This document shows positions 6,958 to 13,422 of a stretch of 24,383 bases of DNA, piece by piece. Source of the stretch: a virus; IMG/VR virus record IMGVR_UViG_3300045010_000867, positions 1-24,383 of that record. One strand, given 5' to 3'. Made by a program: the position numbers and the translations under genes. The notes under the pieces were generated by a model. That model made no database searches. It worked only from the letters and a program-made list of their open reading frames with translations, and was not told the origin of the DNA. Numbering within the stretch: the stretch's first letter is position 1; the number at the start of each line of letters is the position of its first letter.

Positions 6958-8018
6958 ATCCAAGTGGCAACCGGTGATACAACCCCGTTGCCGCATTGTT
7001 TATAGCGTTGCTTGTCCGACTGTCCCGCAGTCCAATTGTCCGGCCACCCCATTAGACGTTCGCACTCAATTGGGGTAAGTTTTCGAACTATCATTTCCGA
7101 TGTGTTTGACGTTGCCACAATTGGGGTTCCTCTTCCTCCACCGTCTTCTGTGACTCCTACTCTATTTGTTAGTGAATGAGTTTTATCACCCAGAGTTGTA
7201 ATTGTATTTTGATTTTCCCATAAAATTATTTTATTTTCATAAACTTGCTGTTGTTGGGGAAACTTCCAATCAGAGGCTGCCAACGGACCAATTATTGGAT
7301 TATAATTACTGTAACAAGACTGTTCATTCGATTTCGTTATTACCCCATGTTCATTGCTATTTTCCTCAAAGCGTTCTCCAACATCGGGGGTAGTTTCTTT
7401 GATCTGTTTTTTGCTCTTCTTATAATCCCCTGACAGGCTTTTGCCGATAGTGAATATCGAGGAGGAACATCGCTCGGCGGCTGTAAAATCGAAGACAGAG
7501 ACGAGGAACACTCTTCTGCGTCGTTGGGGGACTCCGAAGTATTGCGCATCCAAGACTCGCCATTCCTGGACCAATGCCCCTGCTTCAGCCATTTGATCGA
7601 GGACGATTCCGAAATCAACGCCTTTGTTGGAACTAAGTGCACCGCAGACGTTTTCCCAGATAGAGATTTTTGGATATTTTCCATTTGTTTGCTCCTTAAT
7701 TTCTTTTATTATACGGACACCCTCATAAAATAAACTTGAACGCTCACCTTTTAAGCCAATTTTTTTTCCAGAAAAAGAAAGATCTTGACATGGCGATCCC
7801 CAAATAACTACATCAGGCGGCTCAGAAACTGACAAAATGTGACGACCCGTCAGGGTTTTAATATCGCCCCATTTGGGAATTTCGGGAAAATGTCGATTGA
7901 GTACTGAAACAGCGTGTTTATCCCATTCACACATAAATGTAGTACGATACCCTGCGCGATGAAAACCTATATCAAAACCACCAACGCCCGAAAAAAGTGA
8001 TAATACTTTTTTTTCCAA
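6930..8018 (-). CDS. C5-cytosine DNA methyltransferase (orphan)
   Basis: All main motifs of the C5-cytosine family are visible in the 362 residues: motif I LFSGVGGFDIGF (8-19), motif IV GSPCQDLSFSGKK (74-86) with nucleophile C77, motif VI ENV at 122-124, motif VIII QRRRRVFLV (165-173), motif IX KLTPIECERLMGWP (313-326) and motif X QCGNGVVSPV (341-350). The target recognition region lies between about 180 and 305. It methylates cytosine in a specific DNA sequence using S-adenosylmethionine. No restriction endonuclease gene stands next to it, so it is an orphan enzyme that probably protects phage DNA from host restriction or marks it. The start is an unusual TTG with a purine-rich GAGAG about seven bases upstream; no in-frame ATG lies before motif I. 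Confidence 0.92.
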   Translation of the reverse strand: MEKKVLSLFSGVGGFDIGFHRAGYRTTFMCEWDKHAVSVLNRHFPEIPKWGDIKTLTGRHILSVSEPPDVVIWGSPCQDLSFSGKKIGLKGERSSLFYEGVRIIKEIKEQTNGKYPKISIWENVCGALSSNKGVDFGIVLDQMAEAGALVQEWRVLDAQYFGVPQRRRRVFLVSVFDFTAAERCSSSIFTIGKSLSGDYKKSKKQIKETTPDVGERFEENSNEHGVITKSNEQSCYSNYNPIIGPLAASDWKFPQQQQVYENKIILWENQNTITTLGDKTHSLTNRVGVTEDGGGRGTPIVATSNTSEMIVRKLTPIECERLMGWPDNWTAGQSDKQRYKQCGNGVVSPVATWIGQNIILLL

Positions 8019-8020
8019 AA

Positions 8021-8824
8021 TTAATCTCTCTCTATTCCCATGTAATCACAAGCTCCACGAAATATAGATTGACTTATTTTAAATTGTGCATCTGCGGCGC
8101 TGTAGCCTTCACCTGGTTTTGGCGAAGATGCGTGCCAGGTGTGGCCAATTGATACAGAACCATCATATATTACATTGTACCCTAAATGACGAGCAAAGTA
8201 TGAGCACCAAGTTTCCTCGTAATAATGGGGAGTTGGCAGAAATGCCCCTATTGCATTGGGATATAATTTTCTGTATTTACTATTACACGTCAATGTATTC
8301 CAGACTTCTCTTCGAATAAAATACGCAGAGCCCGAAACGGTAACGCATTCTACTCTATCTTTGAACAGCGTATCATTCGGATCTGGTTGCATCCACCCCC
8401 TATGTTTTGGCGCAGTATTTGTACCCACAATACCCGCATGTCTTATCAGACTATATTCATCTCTTTGTTTTGGACCGAGTATGTGTATATTAGAATCTTC
8501 TTTAAAAATTTTAACTATTTTATTTATATCTTCATTACTGAGCCAAACATCGGCGTTGAGCAGTCCGATAATTGCGGAATTTCCAAGGGTTGCTAGTTGA
8601 TTACAGGCTGAAGAGTACCCCACATTTTGATTGAAATATACTCTATCAATTTTATAATTTAAATCATTTTCCCTAAACCAATCAACTGTATCATCAGTAG
8701 ATCCATTATCTGCTATATACAGACGCCAATTCTTATTGGCTATAGATGAACCCCTATGAATATTATCTAAAAGTCTTTTTAGCAGAGATCTAGTATTATG
8801 ATTAACAATACAAAGATCAATCAT
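8021..8824 (-). CDS. family 2 glycosyltransferase (rhamnosyltransferase-like)
   Basis: This 267-residue protein begins at once with a family 2 core: IDLCIVNHN, then ADNGSTDDT (38-46), NQNVGYSSACNQ (65-76), and the metal site N90-A-D92 in LLNADVW. The C-terminal half has VSGSAYFIRREVW and HYYEETWCSYFARHLGYN, which fits the acceptor-side EE/ED catalytic base segment of rhamnosyltransferase-like members. It should add a sugar to an unknown acceptor. No membrane segment is seen. It is distinct from the other family 2 enzyme at 5421-6131, with little similarity outside the core motifs. The ATG lies 8 bases inside the preceding gene and has no ribosome-binding site, so expression probably depends on coupling. 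The methyltransferase start follows two bases after its stop. Confidence 0.82.
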   Translation of the reverse strand: MIDLCIVNHNTRSLLKRLLDNIHRGSSIANKNWRLYIADNGSTDDTVDWFRENDLNYKIDRVYFNQNVGYSSACNQLATLGNSAIIGLLNADVWLSNEDINKIVKIFKEDSNIHILGPKQRDEYSLIRHAGIVGTNTAPKHRGWMQPDPNDTLFKDRVECVTVSGSAYFIRREVWNTLTCNSKYRKLYPNAIGAFLPTPHYYEETWCSYFARHLGYNVIYDGSVSIGHTWHASSPKPGEGYSAADAQFKISQSIFRGACDYMGIERD

Positions 8825-9092
8825 TTTTTGTTATTTTATTTTCTATGACACTTTTAAAAGCGTTATCTTTATTCATTCCAAATTCTAAATACTTTTTATA
8901 TTTATCGTATGCTTCATTAATATTTTTTGATTCAAAATGCTCAATAAAAGAATTATATGGTTTATAATTTTTTGTACTAGAAAACAAATTAAATTTTTCT
9001 ACTGTTTTTTTATTTCTTTTCCAAAAAATATAAAAAGAAGTTGCCACTAAAACCGTGGCAGCAAGATATCTAAATCCAGTAGTTTTCATCAT
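8817..9092 (-). CDS. small single-pass membrane protein, 91 aa
   Basis: The product starts with a single hydrophobic helix at about residues 8-25 (RYLAATVLVATSFYIFW), followed by the basic KRNKK and a hydrophilic, lysine- and asparagine-rich tail with likely helices (YDKYKKYLEF). By the positive-inside rule the tail is in the cytoplasm. No lipoprotein cysteine or catalytic motif is seen. Two ATG codons in tandem (9092 and 9089) are possible starts. It overlaps the preceding gene by 23 bases and the following glycosyltransferase by 8. It may anchor something to the membrane or interfere with a host membrane process; nothing more specific can be supported. Confidence 0.65.
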   Translation of the reverse strand: MMKTTGFRYLAATVLVATSFYIFWKRNKKTVEKFNLFSSTKNYKPYNSFIEHFESKNINEAYDKYKKYLEFGMNKDNAFKSVIENKITKND

Positions 9093-9315
9093 CTAATCCA
9101 TCATTTCCTGTATTGTTAGTATTTTCTATTGCAGAATTTACTGCTTCTATAATTCTATTGCAAACAACTCTGTCATAATCTGATTTAGCAGCTCTGAGTA
9201 GATTGGCGTATGTTTTTTGTATATGAAGAATTACATCAATATCTTCAATGAAGAAAGATTCTCCATTTTTAAGTCTAATATTGACTTTCTTTTTTTGATT
9301 TGTTTTTTTACTCAT
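9070..9315 (-). CDS. small hypothetical protein, 81 aa
   Basis: The 81-residue product has a very basic N-terminus (SKKTNQKKKVNIRL) and a strand pair (VNIRLKNGESFFIEDID). A long helix follows (ILHIQKTYANLLRAAKSDYDRVVCNRIIEAVNSAIE, read in pieces at about 30-65), with an acidic C-terminal tail. The front part recalls small beta-hairpin proteins with an 'i.l.nGesf.~~di' pattern, but I do not recognise a family. The start forms an 8-base overlap with the previous stop, with AGAGG three bases upstream. It belongs to a run of four small overlapping genes after thyX. Confidence 0.6.
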   Translation of the reverse strand: MSKKTNQKKKVNIRLKNGESFFIEDIDVILHIQKTYANLLRAAKSDYDRVVCNRIIEAVNSAIENTNNTGNDGLDDENYWI

Positions 9316-9559
9316 TGTCCTCTGTTTTCTTTTTGGATTTTTTTACTTCTATTTCTTTTTCTATTATATCTTCCTTTGAAACAACATAGGCACAAAGATT
9401 ATCTGTGTCTGGCTCAAAAGATACGAACAAAATCTTTTTATCATTTTCAGAATAACCTTCTGGCGGAGGAGATTCTATGGCTATTTTTTTTGAAGAACAA
9501 CCATAAACCTGACTATGGTTTTTATACACAACAATATAATTTAATTTTGAAGCTGGCAT
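9308..9559 (-). CDS. small hypothetical protein, 83 aa
   Basis: The 83-residue product has alternating hydrophobic strands (KLNYIVVYK, KKILFVSFEP, LCAYVVSKED) and ends in a highly charged lysine/glutamate tail from about residue 64 on. It looks like a small soluble beta-rich domain. I see no known motif. Its ATG follows the stop of the 54-aa membrane protein by four bases; a GTAGGG lies only two bases before the ATG, so termination-reinitiation is likely. It overlaps the next gene by 8 bases. Confidence 0.6.
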   Translation of the reverse strand: MPASKLNYIVVYKNHSQVYGCSSKKIAIESPPPEGYSENDKKILFVSFEPDTDNLCAYVVSKEDIIEKEIEVKKSKKKTEDNE

Positions 9560-9563
9560 AACC

Positions 9564-9728
9564 CTACAATACTAACACAATTCCAGCAAATACGCTAAAC
9601 AAAAGCGCAATTAAAACAGTAGTAATTTTTTGTGATTTACTATTTACTCTGGCATTTACCATATGCATGCCAATAATCCAATTTAAAAAAAATACAAACA
9701 AAATTATTTTAATCAAATTTAAAATCAT
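9564..9728 (-). CDS. small protein with two membrane helices, 54 aa
   Basis: Directly after the thyX stop (TAA, one base, ATG) a 54-codon frame fills what would otherwise be a 170-base gap. The product has two hydrophobic segments, about residues 1-20 (ILNLIKIILFVFFLNWIIG) and 36-54 (TTVLIALLFSVFAGIVLVL). They are joined by a basic loop (R27, K31, K34) which by the positive-inside rule lies in the cytoplasm. No ribosome-binding site is seen, so translation would depend on coupling to thyX. The hairpin topology is seen in some holins and in many small phage membrane proteins, but no endolysin lies nearby, so a lysis role is not supported. Two well-separated hydrophobic segments and tight junctions on both sides make the gene credible. 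Confidence 0.6.
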   Translation of the reverse strand: MILNLIKIILFVFFLNWIIGMHMVNARVNSKSQKITTVLIALLFSVFAGIVLVL

Positions 9729-9729
9729 A

Positions 9730-10428
9730 TTAACCAATCATTCTTGAAATTGTAATAGGAAATTTCTCTTTTGCCAAGGTGTGTATTGCTTTTGCGTACT
9801 CTTGTATTTCGATCTGAGAATCTTCTGCCAATCTTTGTGTAAGAAATAGACATACTGATTGCAAACTGCAAGACCACCTGTAGACCACGTACATTCCATA
9901 TGCCGCAAGAAACAGCCTCGCCTGCTCGGGTGCAACCCCCTGCTCCACTGCCATATTGTAGAGGGCTTCACCCTGCTTAACGTGCTTATTAAGCTCATCG
10001 GTTAAAAGAATGCCCTGCCATGGTCCTATCGGACCACCAGACCCCTGTTTTTTATTCTCCGAAGCGGTTCTCCACTGATCAGCCTGAGGAATATAAAATT
10101 CTGGATCTATAGTTATATATCTTCTAGACGATTCGTTCCAAGAATCCATCGTATGATCAGATCCAACAACATATTTCCAATGTTGTCTGGCAACCATTAA
10201 TGGGGCTTTAATTTCAAAAGTCATAAAAGCATGTCTGAATGGCGACATGTGGTTTTCTCTTATAAGGAAATCGATTAGTCTGGCGTCGTTTGCGGAAAGT
10301 TCTTTTGACTCTTTAGCAAAAGACGCTCTTGCGGCATTTACAACAGACAAATCGCTGCCCATAAAATCAACTAATCTAACGTAACCTTTGTCAAAAATCT
10401 CAATTAGTTTTATACTTTCTTTTTCCAT
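9730..10428 (-). CDS. thyX: flavin-dependent thymidylate synthase ThyX
   Basis: The 232-residue protein is a ThyX, making dTMP from dUMP with methylenetetrahydrofolate and FAD/NADPH. Family features in order are the substrate-binding ENHMSPFRH (58-66), the flavin/dUMP signature region VARQHWKYV (79-87) through WNESSRRY (97-104), and the C-terminal ARLFLAAYGM and SQIEIQEYAKAI blocks. The classic RHRxxS signature is altered. After R81-Q82 comes HWKYVVGSDHTMDS before NE-S-S-R-R-Y, so the spacing is longer and the first RHR is not present as such. The normal length and otherwise intact pattern argue for a working enzyme. It follows the RNR gene by 26 bases and shares the dNTP supply role. No ribosome-binding site precedes the ATG; a -10 element sits six bases before it instead. 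Confidence 0.9.
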   Translation of the reverse strand: MEKESIKLIEIFDKGYVRLVDFMGSDLSVVNAARASFAKESKELSANDARLIDFLIRENHMSPFRHAFMTFEIKAPLMVARQHWKYVVGSDHTMDSWNESSRRYITIDPEFYIPQADQWRTASENKKQGSGGPIGPWQGILLTDELNKHVKQGEALYNMAVEQGVAPEQARLFLAAYGMYVVYRWSCSLQSVCLFLTQRLAEDSQIEIQEYAKAIHTLAKEKFPITISRMIG

Positions 10429-10434
10429 AGTTAT

Positions 10435-10443
10435 ATTATATCA
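10435..10443 (-). promoter_or_regulatory. extended -10 promoter of thyX, placed for a leaderless transcript
   Basis: TGATATAAT reads on the minus strand from 10443 to 10435: a perfect -10 with the TGN extension. Only six bases (ATAACT) separate it from the thyX ATG at 10428, so transcription should start at or next to the A of ATG. No convincing -35 is seen at 16-18 bases (AACAGT at 17), which is acceptable for extended -10 promoters. Confidence 0.55.
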
Positions 10444-10454
10444 CAGAAATATGT

Positions 10455-12548
10455 CTAACTGTTATCTTTAATAAATTTGACTTCACAAGAATCAGTAGTG
10501 CAGTATCGCTCACCAATTGCATCCGCAGCCATTCCTGCATATATGCCTGTTAGGTCAATCGGGAAAAGCTTTTTTTCAGATTCAAGATATTCTTCTTCGG
10601 ATATTTGTATGTAGGGCATTTGTGGATACGTATTGTTTCCGCTTGGTAAAAAAGAAACAGTTTTTAACTGTCCGTCGTGCATGTGTAAAACTGTGCCGAT
10701 ATACTGAGCTTCTGTATCTCTGTTGAAAGAAATCGTTACGGAAACGGAATTGTCTGACCAGTATCTTTGAGCGGTCGTAGCTAAAGCCATTTTTTCAAAA
10801 ATAGTTACATCTTTTTCTGATCTAACTGCGTGAGATTTAATTGGAAAATACACTACTGAGGTAGTGTTGGGCGACTCTGCAGCTGGCTCAACTTTATAAT
10901 TTGCCATTCTGAATAAGGGCAGCATTGGATCTTCGTTAGAAAATCTAATTGTTCTATTAAAAAATTTACCACCTGGTGTCCAGTGAACACCGGGAGATTC
11001 CCCAGCAAGAATTGAAACGGTTCCAGACGGCTTTACTGTGGTCATCTTTATGGATTCACGAATACCCAACCACTCGGAATAAACATTATCATATCTTTGA
11101 ATCGTTTTATACCCCTGATTCATCCACTCTTTCAAGATTGGGATGCCACAATGGTCGGTGAAGTCTGCCACACCAGACATTGAAGTGCCAATACGACGAT
11201 TTCTTTGCATAATTGCATTTGTTTCTTCCCAATGTGTAGGCAATAGCGTGACGGTTTTTGCGTACAGATAGGCAAACTTAAGCGTTCTTTTATAGTCTTC
11301 TAGATTTTCGTGTCTTCCCAAATAGGTTTCCACAAGCGTGCAGCATTCATATGACTCAAGAGACTGTTCTGCACAGGGGTTATATCCAGCGACTCTATGG
11401 TCTTTGTTATTTTGCGGATCAATAAGTCTTCCATATTTCCTGGATACGTCCATCCAAATAACTCCAGGTTCGCCATTCAGGGATATGCCCTCAATAATTG
11501 GGGTAAGATCGGCGCCCACCTCAGTTTCTACAGAATTATTAGACATCCATCCCCAACCTGGAGCATGGGGATCATACGAATTACGTTCGGGAAATTTGTC
11601 TTTGTTTTTTAAGTTTAAAAATTCCTTATCGTTCAGTCTTCCTATTAAAAGTTCAGCTGAGCGGCGAACGTTTCCAGAAACAACACATACGCCAATAAGA
11701 TTACCTATATCGGCTATATCAATTCTTGTAAGTTTAGAACCAGCTCTATCGTTAAATATTTTATTTATGTGATGATGCAATTGCGCAAGAGGTTCGTGAC
11801 CAGCCGCAATACCACCAAATGTCTTTATTGGTGTGCCAGACGGTCTTATCTGAGAATAGTCAAAAAGATACTTTGGTTGGTTCTCTTTTAGATAAGAATT
11901 AAGAAGCAAATTGAGAGACTCAACCCAACCCTCTCTGGTGTCGGGTATCGTATGTGTTATTTCTTCTCCATTCGGCTTATATATTACAAAGTCTTTATCG
12001 GCGCCTTTATCATCAAATCCAACCCCGACTCCCAACATTGAGGCTTCCATTAAAAATGCGAATGGTCTAGCTGGATTTATTTTGGTCATTTCTGCGGTTG
12101 AAACAAAGGCGCAATTTTGAAGAGCCGCTGAATTTTTCTGCACATTTACGATATGGGTCCCCATTGCCCATAAACCACGACCTGGGGGGGTCCATTTTAA
12201 ATTAAATAAACGGTCAAATGCTTCCTTGGCGCTTGCCTGGGCTTTTGCGTCATTCCAGGGAAGACGATTTTTTTTGCAGTGATCTTTTTGAAGAGAGTAG
12301 GTTCCATTGATTACTCTTTCGCAGACATCGATCCATGTTTCTTTAGAGCCGTTTTCTTTCAATCTACTGTATGTCCTAAGAAACGTTATTTCACCAACAC
12401 TATTACCACCTGCGTCTTTGTAGCCAAAAGGAGACGATTTTAATCTATATCCATCAACAAATTCTTCGCTAATTCTAAAAGAAAACATACCAGCTTTTAT
12501 TGATATAGGTGATAGATCTGGATTTGGGTCTTCAATTTCTTGTGTCAT
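10455..12548 (-). CDS. nrdJ: class II adenosylcobalamin-dependent ribonucleoside-triphosphate reductase
   Basis: The 697-residue protein aligns by motif with the monomeric Lactobacillus leichmannii-type enzyme (about 740 residues). C146 in LQNCAF and C403 in YECC form the active-site redox pair. N390-P-C392-A-E394 carries the thiyl radical cysteine and its partner residues. The C-terminal C683-x4-C688 matches the C731/C736 shuttle pair. Also recognisable are SGNVRRSAELLIG, NRRIGTSMSG, TVKPSGTVSILAGESPG and the QRYWSDNSVS block. It reduces ribonucleoside triphosphates to dNTPs with adenosylcobalamin and thioredoxin-like reductant, needing no oxygen and no second subunit. ATG 12548 has AAAGGAG six bases upstream. 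It follows the 233-aa gene by 11 bases, so the two are in one transcript. Full set of catalytic residues, so likely active. Confidence 0.95.
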   Translation of the reverse strand: MTQEIEDPNPDLSPISIKAGMFSFRISEEFVDGYRLKSSPFGYKDAGGNSVGEITFLRTYSRLKENGSKETWIDVCERVINGTYSLQKDHCKKNRLPWNDAKAQASAKEAFDRLFNLKWTPPGRGLWAMGTHIVNVQKNSAALQNCAFVSTAEMTKINPARPFAFLMEASMLGVGVGFDDKGADKDFVIYKPNGEEITHTIPDTREGWVESLNLLLNSYLKENQPKYLFDYSQIRPSGTPIKTFGGIAAGHEPLAQLHHHINKIFNDRAGSKLTRIDIADIGNLIGVCVVSGNVRRSAELLIGRLNDKEFLNLKNKDKFPERNSYDPHAPGWGWMSNNSVETEVGADLTPIIEGISLNGEPGVIWMDVSRKYGRLIDPQNNKDHRVAGYNPCAEQSLESYECCTLVETYLGRHENLEDYKRTLKFAYLYAKTVTLLPTHWEETNAIMQRNRRIGTSMSGVADFTDHCGIPILKEWMNQGYKTIQRYDNVYSEWLGIRESIKMTTVKPSGTVSILAGESPGVHWTPGGKFFNRTIRFSNEDPMLPLFRMANYKVEPAAESPNTTSVVYFPIKSHAVRSEKDVTIFEKMALATTAQRYWSDNSVSVTISFNRDTEAQYIGTVLHMHDGQLKTVSFLPSGNNTYPQMPYIQISEEEYLESEKKLFPIDLTGIYAGMAADAIGERYCTTDSCEVKFIKDNS

Positions 12549-12559
12549 TATATACTCCT

Positions 12560-13261
12560 TTAATTAACGGCTAATATTTTTACAAATTTTGGATTAAGCT
12601 TTTCTATTTCTTTAGATTTTATCTTTTTAATTTGGTCAAAAGTATATACTTTATATATTTCTCTTTCAAAAAAATATCCGCTTCTCCAATTAAAAACTTT
12701 ATCAACAGCGTTTGCGTGATTCGTAAATATATTTGATATCACAGCTCCGCCATATATTCTTATGAGATTCTGCATTTTTTTTGAAACAACGCTTTTAGTC
12801 TTTTCGTTAACTGCACTAGTGCTTTCCGAACGGGCATATAACCAATTATATGCCTGCCTTGTTATTGGAGAATAATCTATGGGATCTATAACTCCCATCG
12901 CAAGTAGTTCTTTATGATTTTTTTGTATTTCAATATCCTCTTTTACGATATTCCTAAACAGAGAAAACCAATCTTTTTCCTTGTACTGATTCCACGTTGG
13001 ACACCAAAATAACATTAAGTGAACTGGATCTGGTATATTTGTTTTTTCCAATGTTGGCAGCAGAGCAGTGCACGAGATGGCTCTTTTGATATCTTCTCTG
13101 CTTATGTCTACATTTTTATTTTTGTTTTCAAAATTAGTCCAAAGTTTGGATATATAAGTTTTCCAATCAGCTTCACCTATATAGATGTTGAGATATTTTT
13201 CCGCTACATCAATGGGCAATACGCCATCTTCAGCAACTGATATCATTTGCCCTAAAATCAT
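12560..13261 (-). CDS. hypothetical protein, 233 aa, first gene of the metabolic/replication block
   Basis: I do not recognise this protein. It is mostly helical and soluble, with tryptophan-rich stretches (LMLFWCPTWNQYKEKDWFSLF at about 83-103, in two parts) and a C-terminal lysine-rich helix (FDQIKKIKSKEIEKL). A middle segment ARSESTSAVNEKTKSVVSKK is polar and could be a linker. No catalytic motif, cysteine cluster or membrane helix is seen. ATG 13261 has AAGGA eight bases upstream. It is the first gene after the triple hairpin at 13328-13395 and 11 bases ahead of the RNR gene. Its place at the front of the block would suit an early regulator or a nucleotide-metabolism accessory, but this is context only. 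The 66 bases between the last hairpin and this ATG must hold a promoter or be read through; I find no convincing -35/-10 pair there. Confidence 0.75.
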   Translation of the reverse strand: MILGQMISVAEDGVLPIDVAEKYLNIYIGEADWKTYISKLWTNFENKNKNVDISREDIKRAISCTALLPTLEKTNIPDPVHLMLFWCPTWNQYKEKDWFSLFRNIVKEDIEIQKNHKELLAMGVIDPIDYSPITRQAYNWLYARSESTSAVNEKTKSVVSKKMQNLIRIYGGAVISNIFTNHANAVDKVFNWRSGYFFEREIYKVYTFDQIKKIKSKEIEKLNPKFVKILAVN

Positions 13262-13327
13262 CTACATAATCCTTATTAAATGTATCGGAAACTAAATAAA
13301 CCCATATATCAAATCCTAAATTAACAA

Positions 13328-13348
13328 TCCCGCCCTTTTGGGGCGGGA
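13328..13348 (-). terminator. intrinsic terminator at the end of the structural block
   Basis: An exact eight-base GC-rich inverted repeat (TCCCGCCC / GGGCGGGA) with the five-base loop CAAAA on the transcribed strand is followed by UUGUUAAUUU, a moderately U-rich run. It lies about 75 bases after the stop of the 195-aa gene and before the 233-aa gene. Confidence 0.75.
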
Positions 13349-13349
13349 C

Positions 13350-13365
13350 AAATACTTTTGTATTT
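13350..13365 (-). other. small stem-loop just upstream of the terminator
   Basis: AAATAC and GTATTT form a six-pair stem with loop AAAA on the minus strand. It ends one base before the terminator stem. Alone it is weak, but it is the middle of three stem-loops in a row. Confidence 0.45.
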
Positions 13366-13367
13366 AT

Positions 13368-13395
13368 TTCCGCGCTGATATTATACCAGCGGGAA
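13368..13395 (-). promoter_or_regulatory. palindrome with a consensus -10 at its centre, possible promoter/operator or hairpin
   Basis: CGCTGGTATAATATCAGCG is a 19-base palindrome with a single mismatched pair. As RNA the flanking UUCC/GGAA extend the stem with one bulged base. Its centre contains a perfect TATAAT (13385-13380) preceded by TGG, an extended -10. GTCACA sixteen bases upstream (four of six matches to TTGACA) could be a -35. The core GGTATAATATCA is identical to that of the promoter at 6422-6450. It lies between the stop of the 195-aa gene and the terminator, so a transcript from it would be only about 45 bases unless it reads through. Confidence 0.45.
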
Positions 13396-13422
13396 CTGTT
13401 ATGTGACTAATTCTGGATAAGA

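Noticed and set aside
7340-7684. Same-strand frame of 114 codons inside the C5-methyltransferase gene
   Set aside because: It overlaps the conserved motifs IV-VIII of the methyltransferase completely and has no start signal of its own.
4108-8018. Functional link between the Vsr-like endonuclease and the C5-cytosine methyltransferase, as in Dcm/Vsr mismatch repair
   Set aside because: The genes are 2 kb apart, and the nuclease has a helix-turn-helix and a DUF559/EDxHD-like pattern rather than the zinc-binding layout of true Vsr.
9217-9561. Plus-strand frame of 114 codons with a strongly hydrophobic N-terminal half
   Set aside because: It is the antisense of lysine-rich codons of two minus-strand genes with proper starts and overlaps; no ribosome-binding site or promoter supports it.
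9564-9728. Calling the 54-aa membrane protein a holin
   Set aside because: No endolysin or lysis gene is nearby, and two hydrophobic helices alone are not specific.
11338-11772. Plus-strand frame of 144 codons inside the RNR gene
   Set aside because: Antisense shadow of a conserved catalytic region; the protein has no recognisable motif.
13262-13327. A promoter for the RNR operon just upstream of the 233-aa gene
   Set aside because: TTGATA is present, but no acceptable -10 lies 16-18 bases after it; AT-rich sequence gives only weak chance matches.
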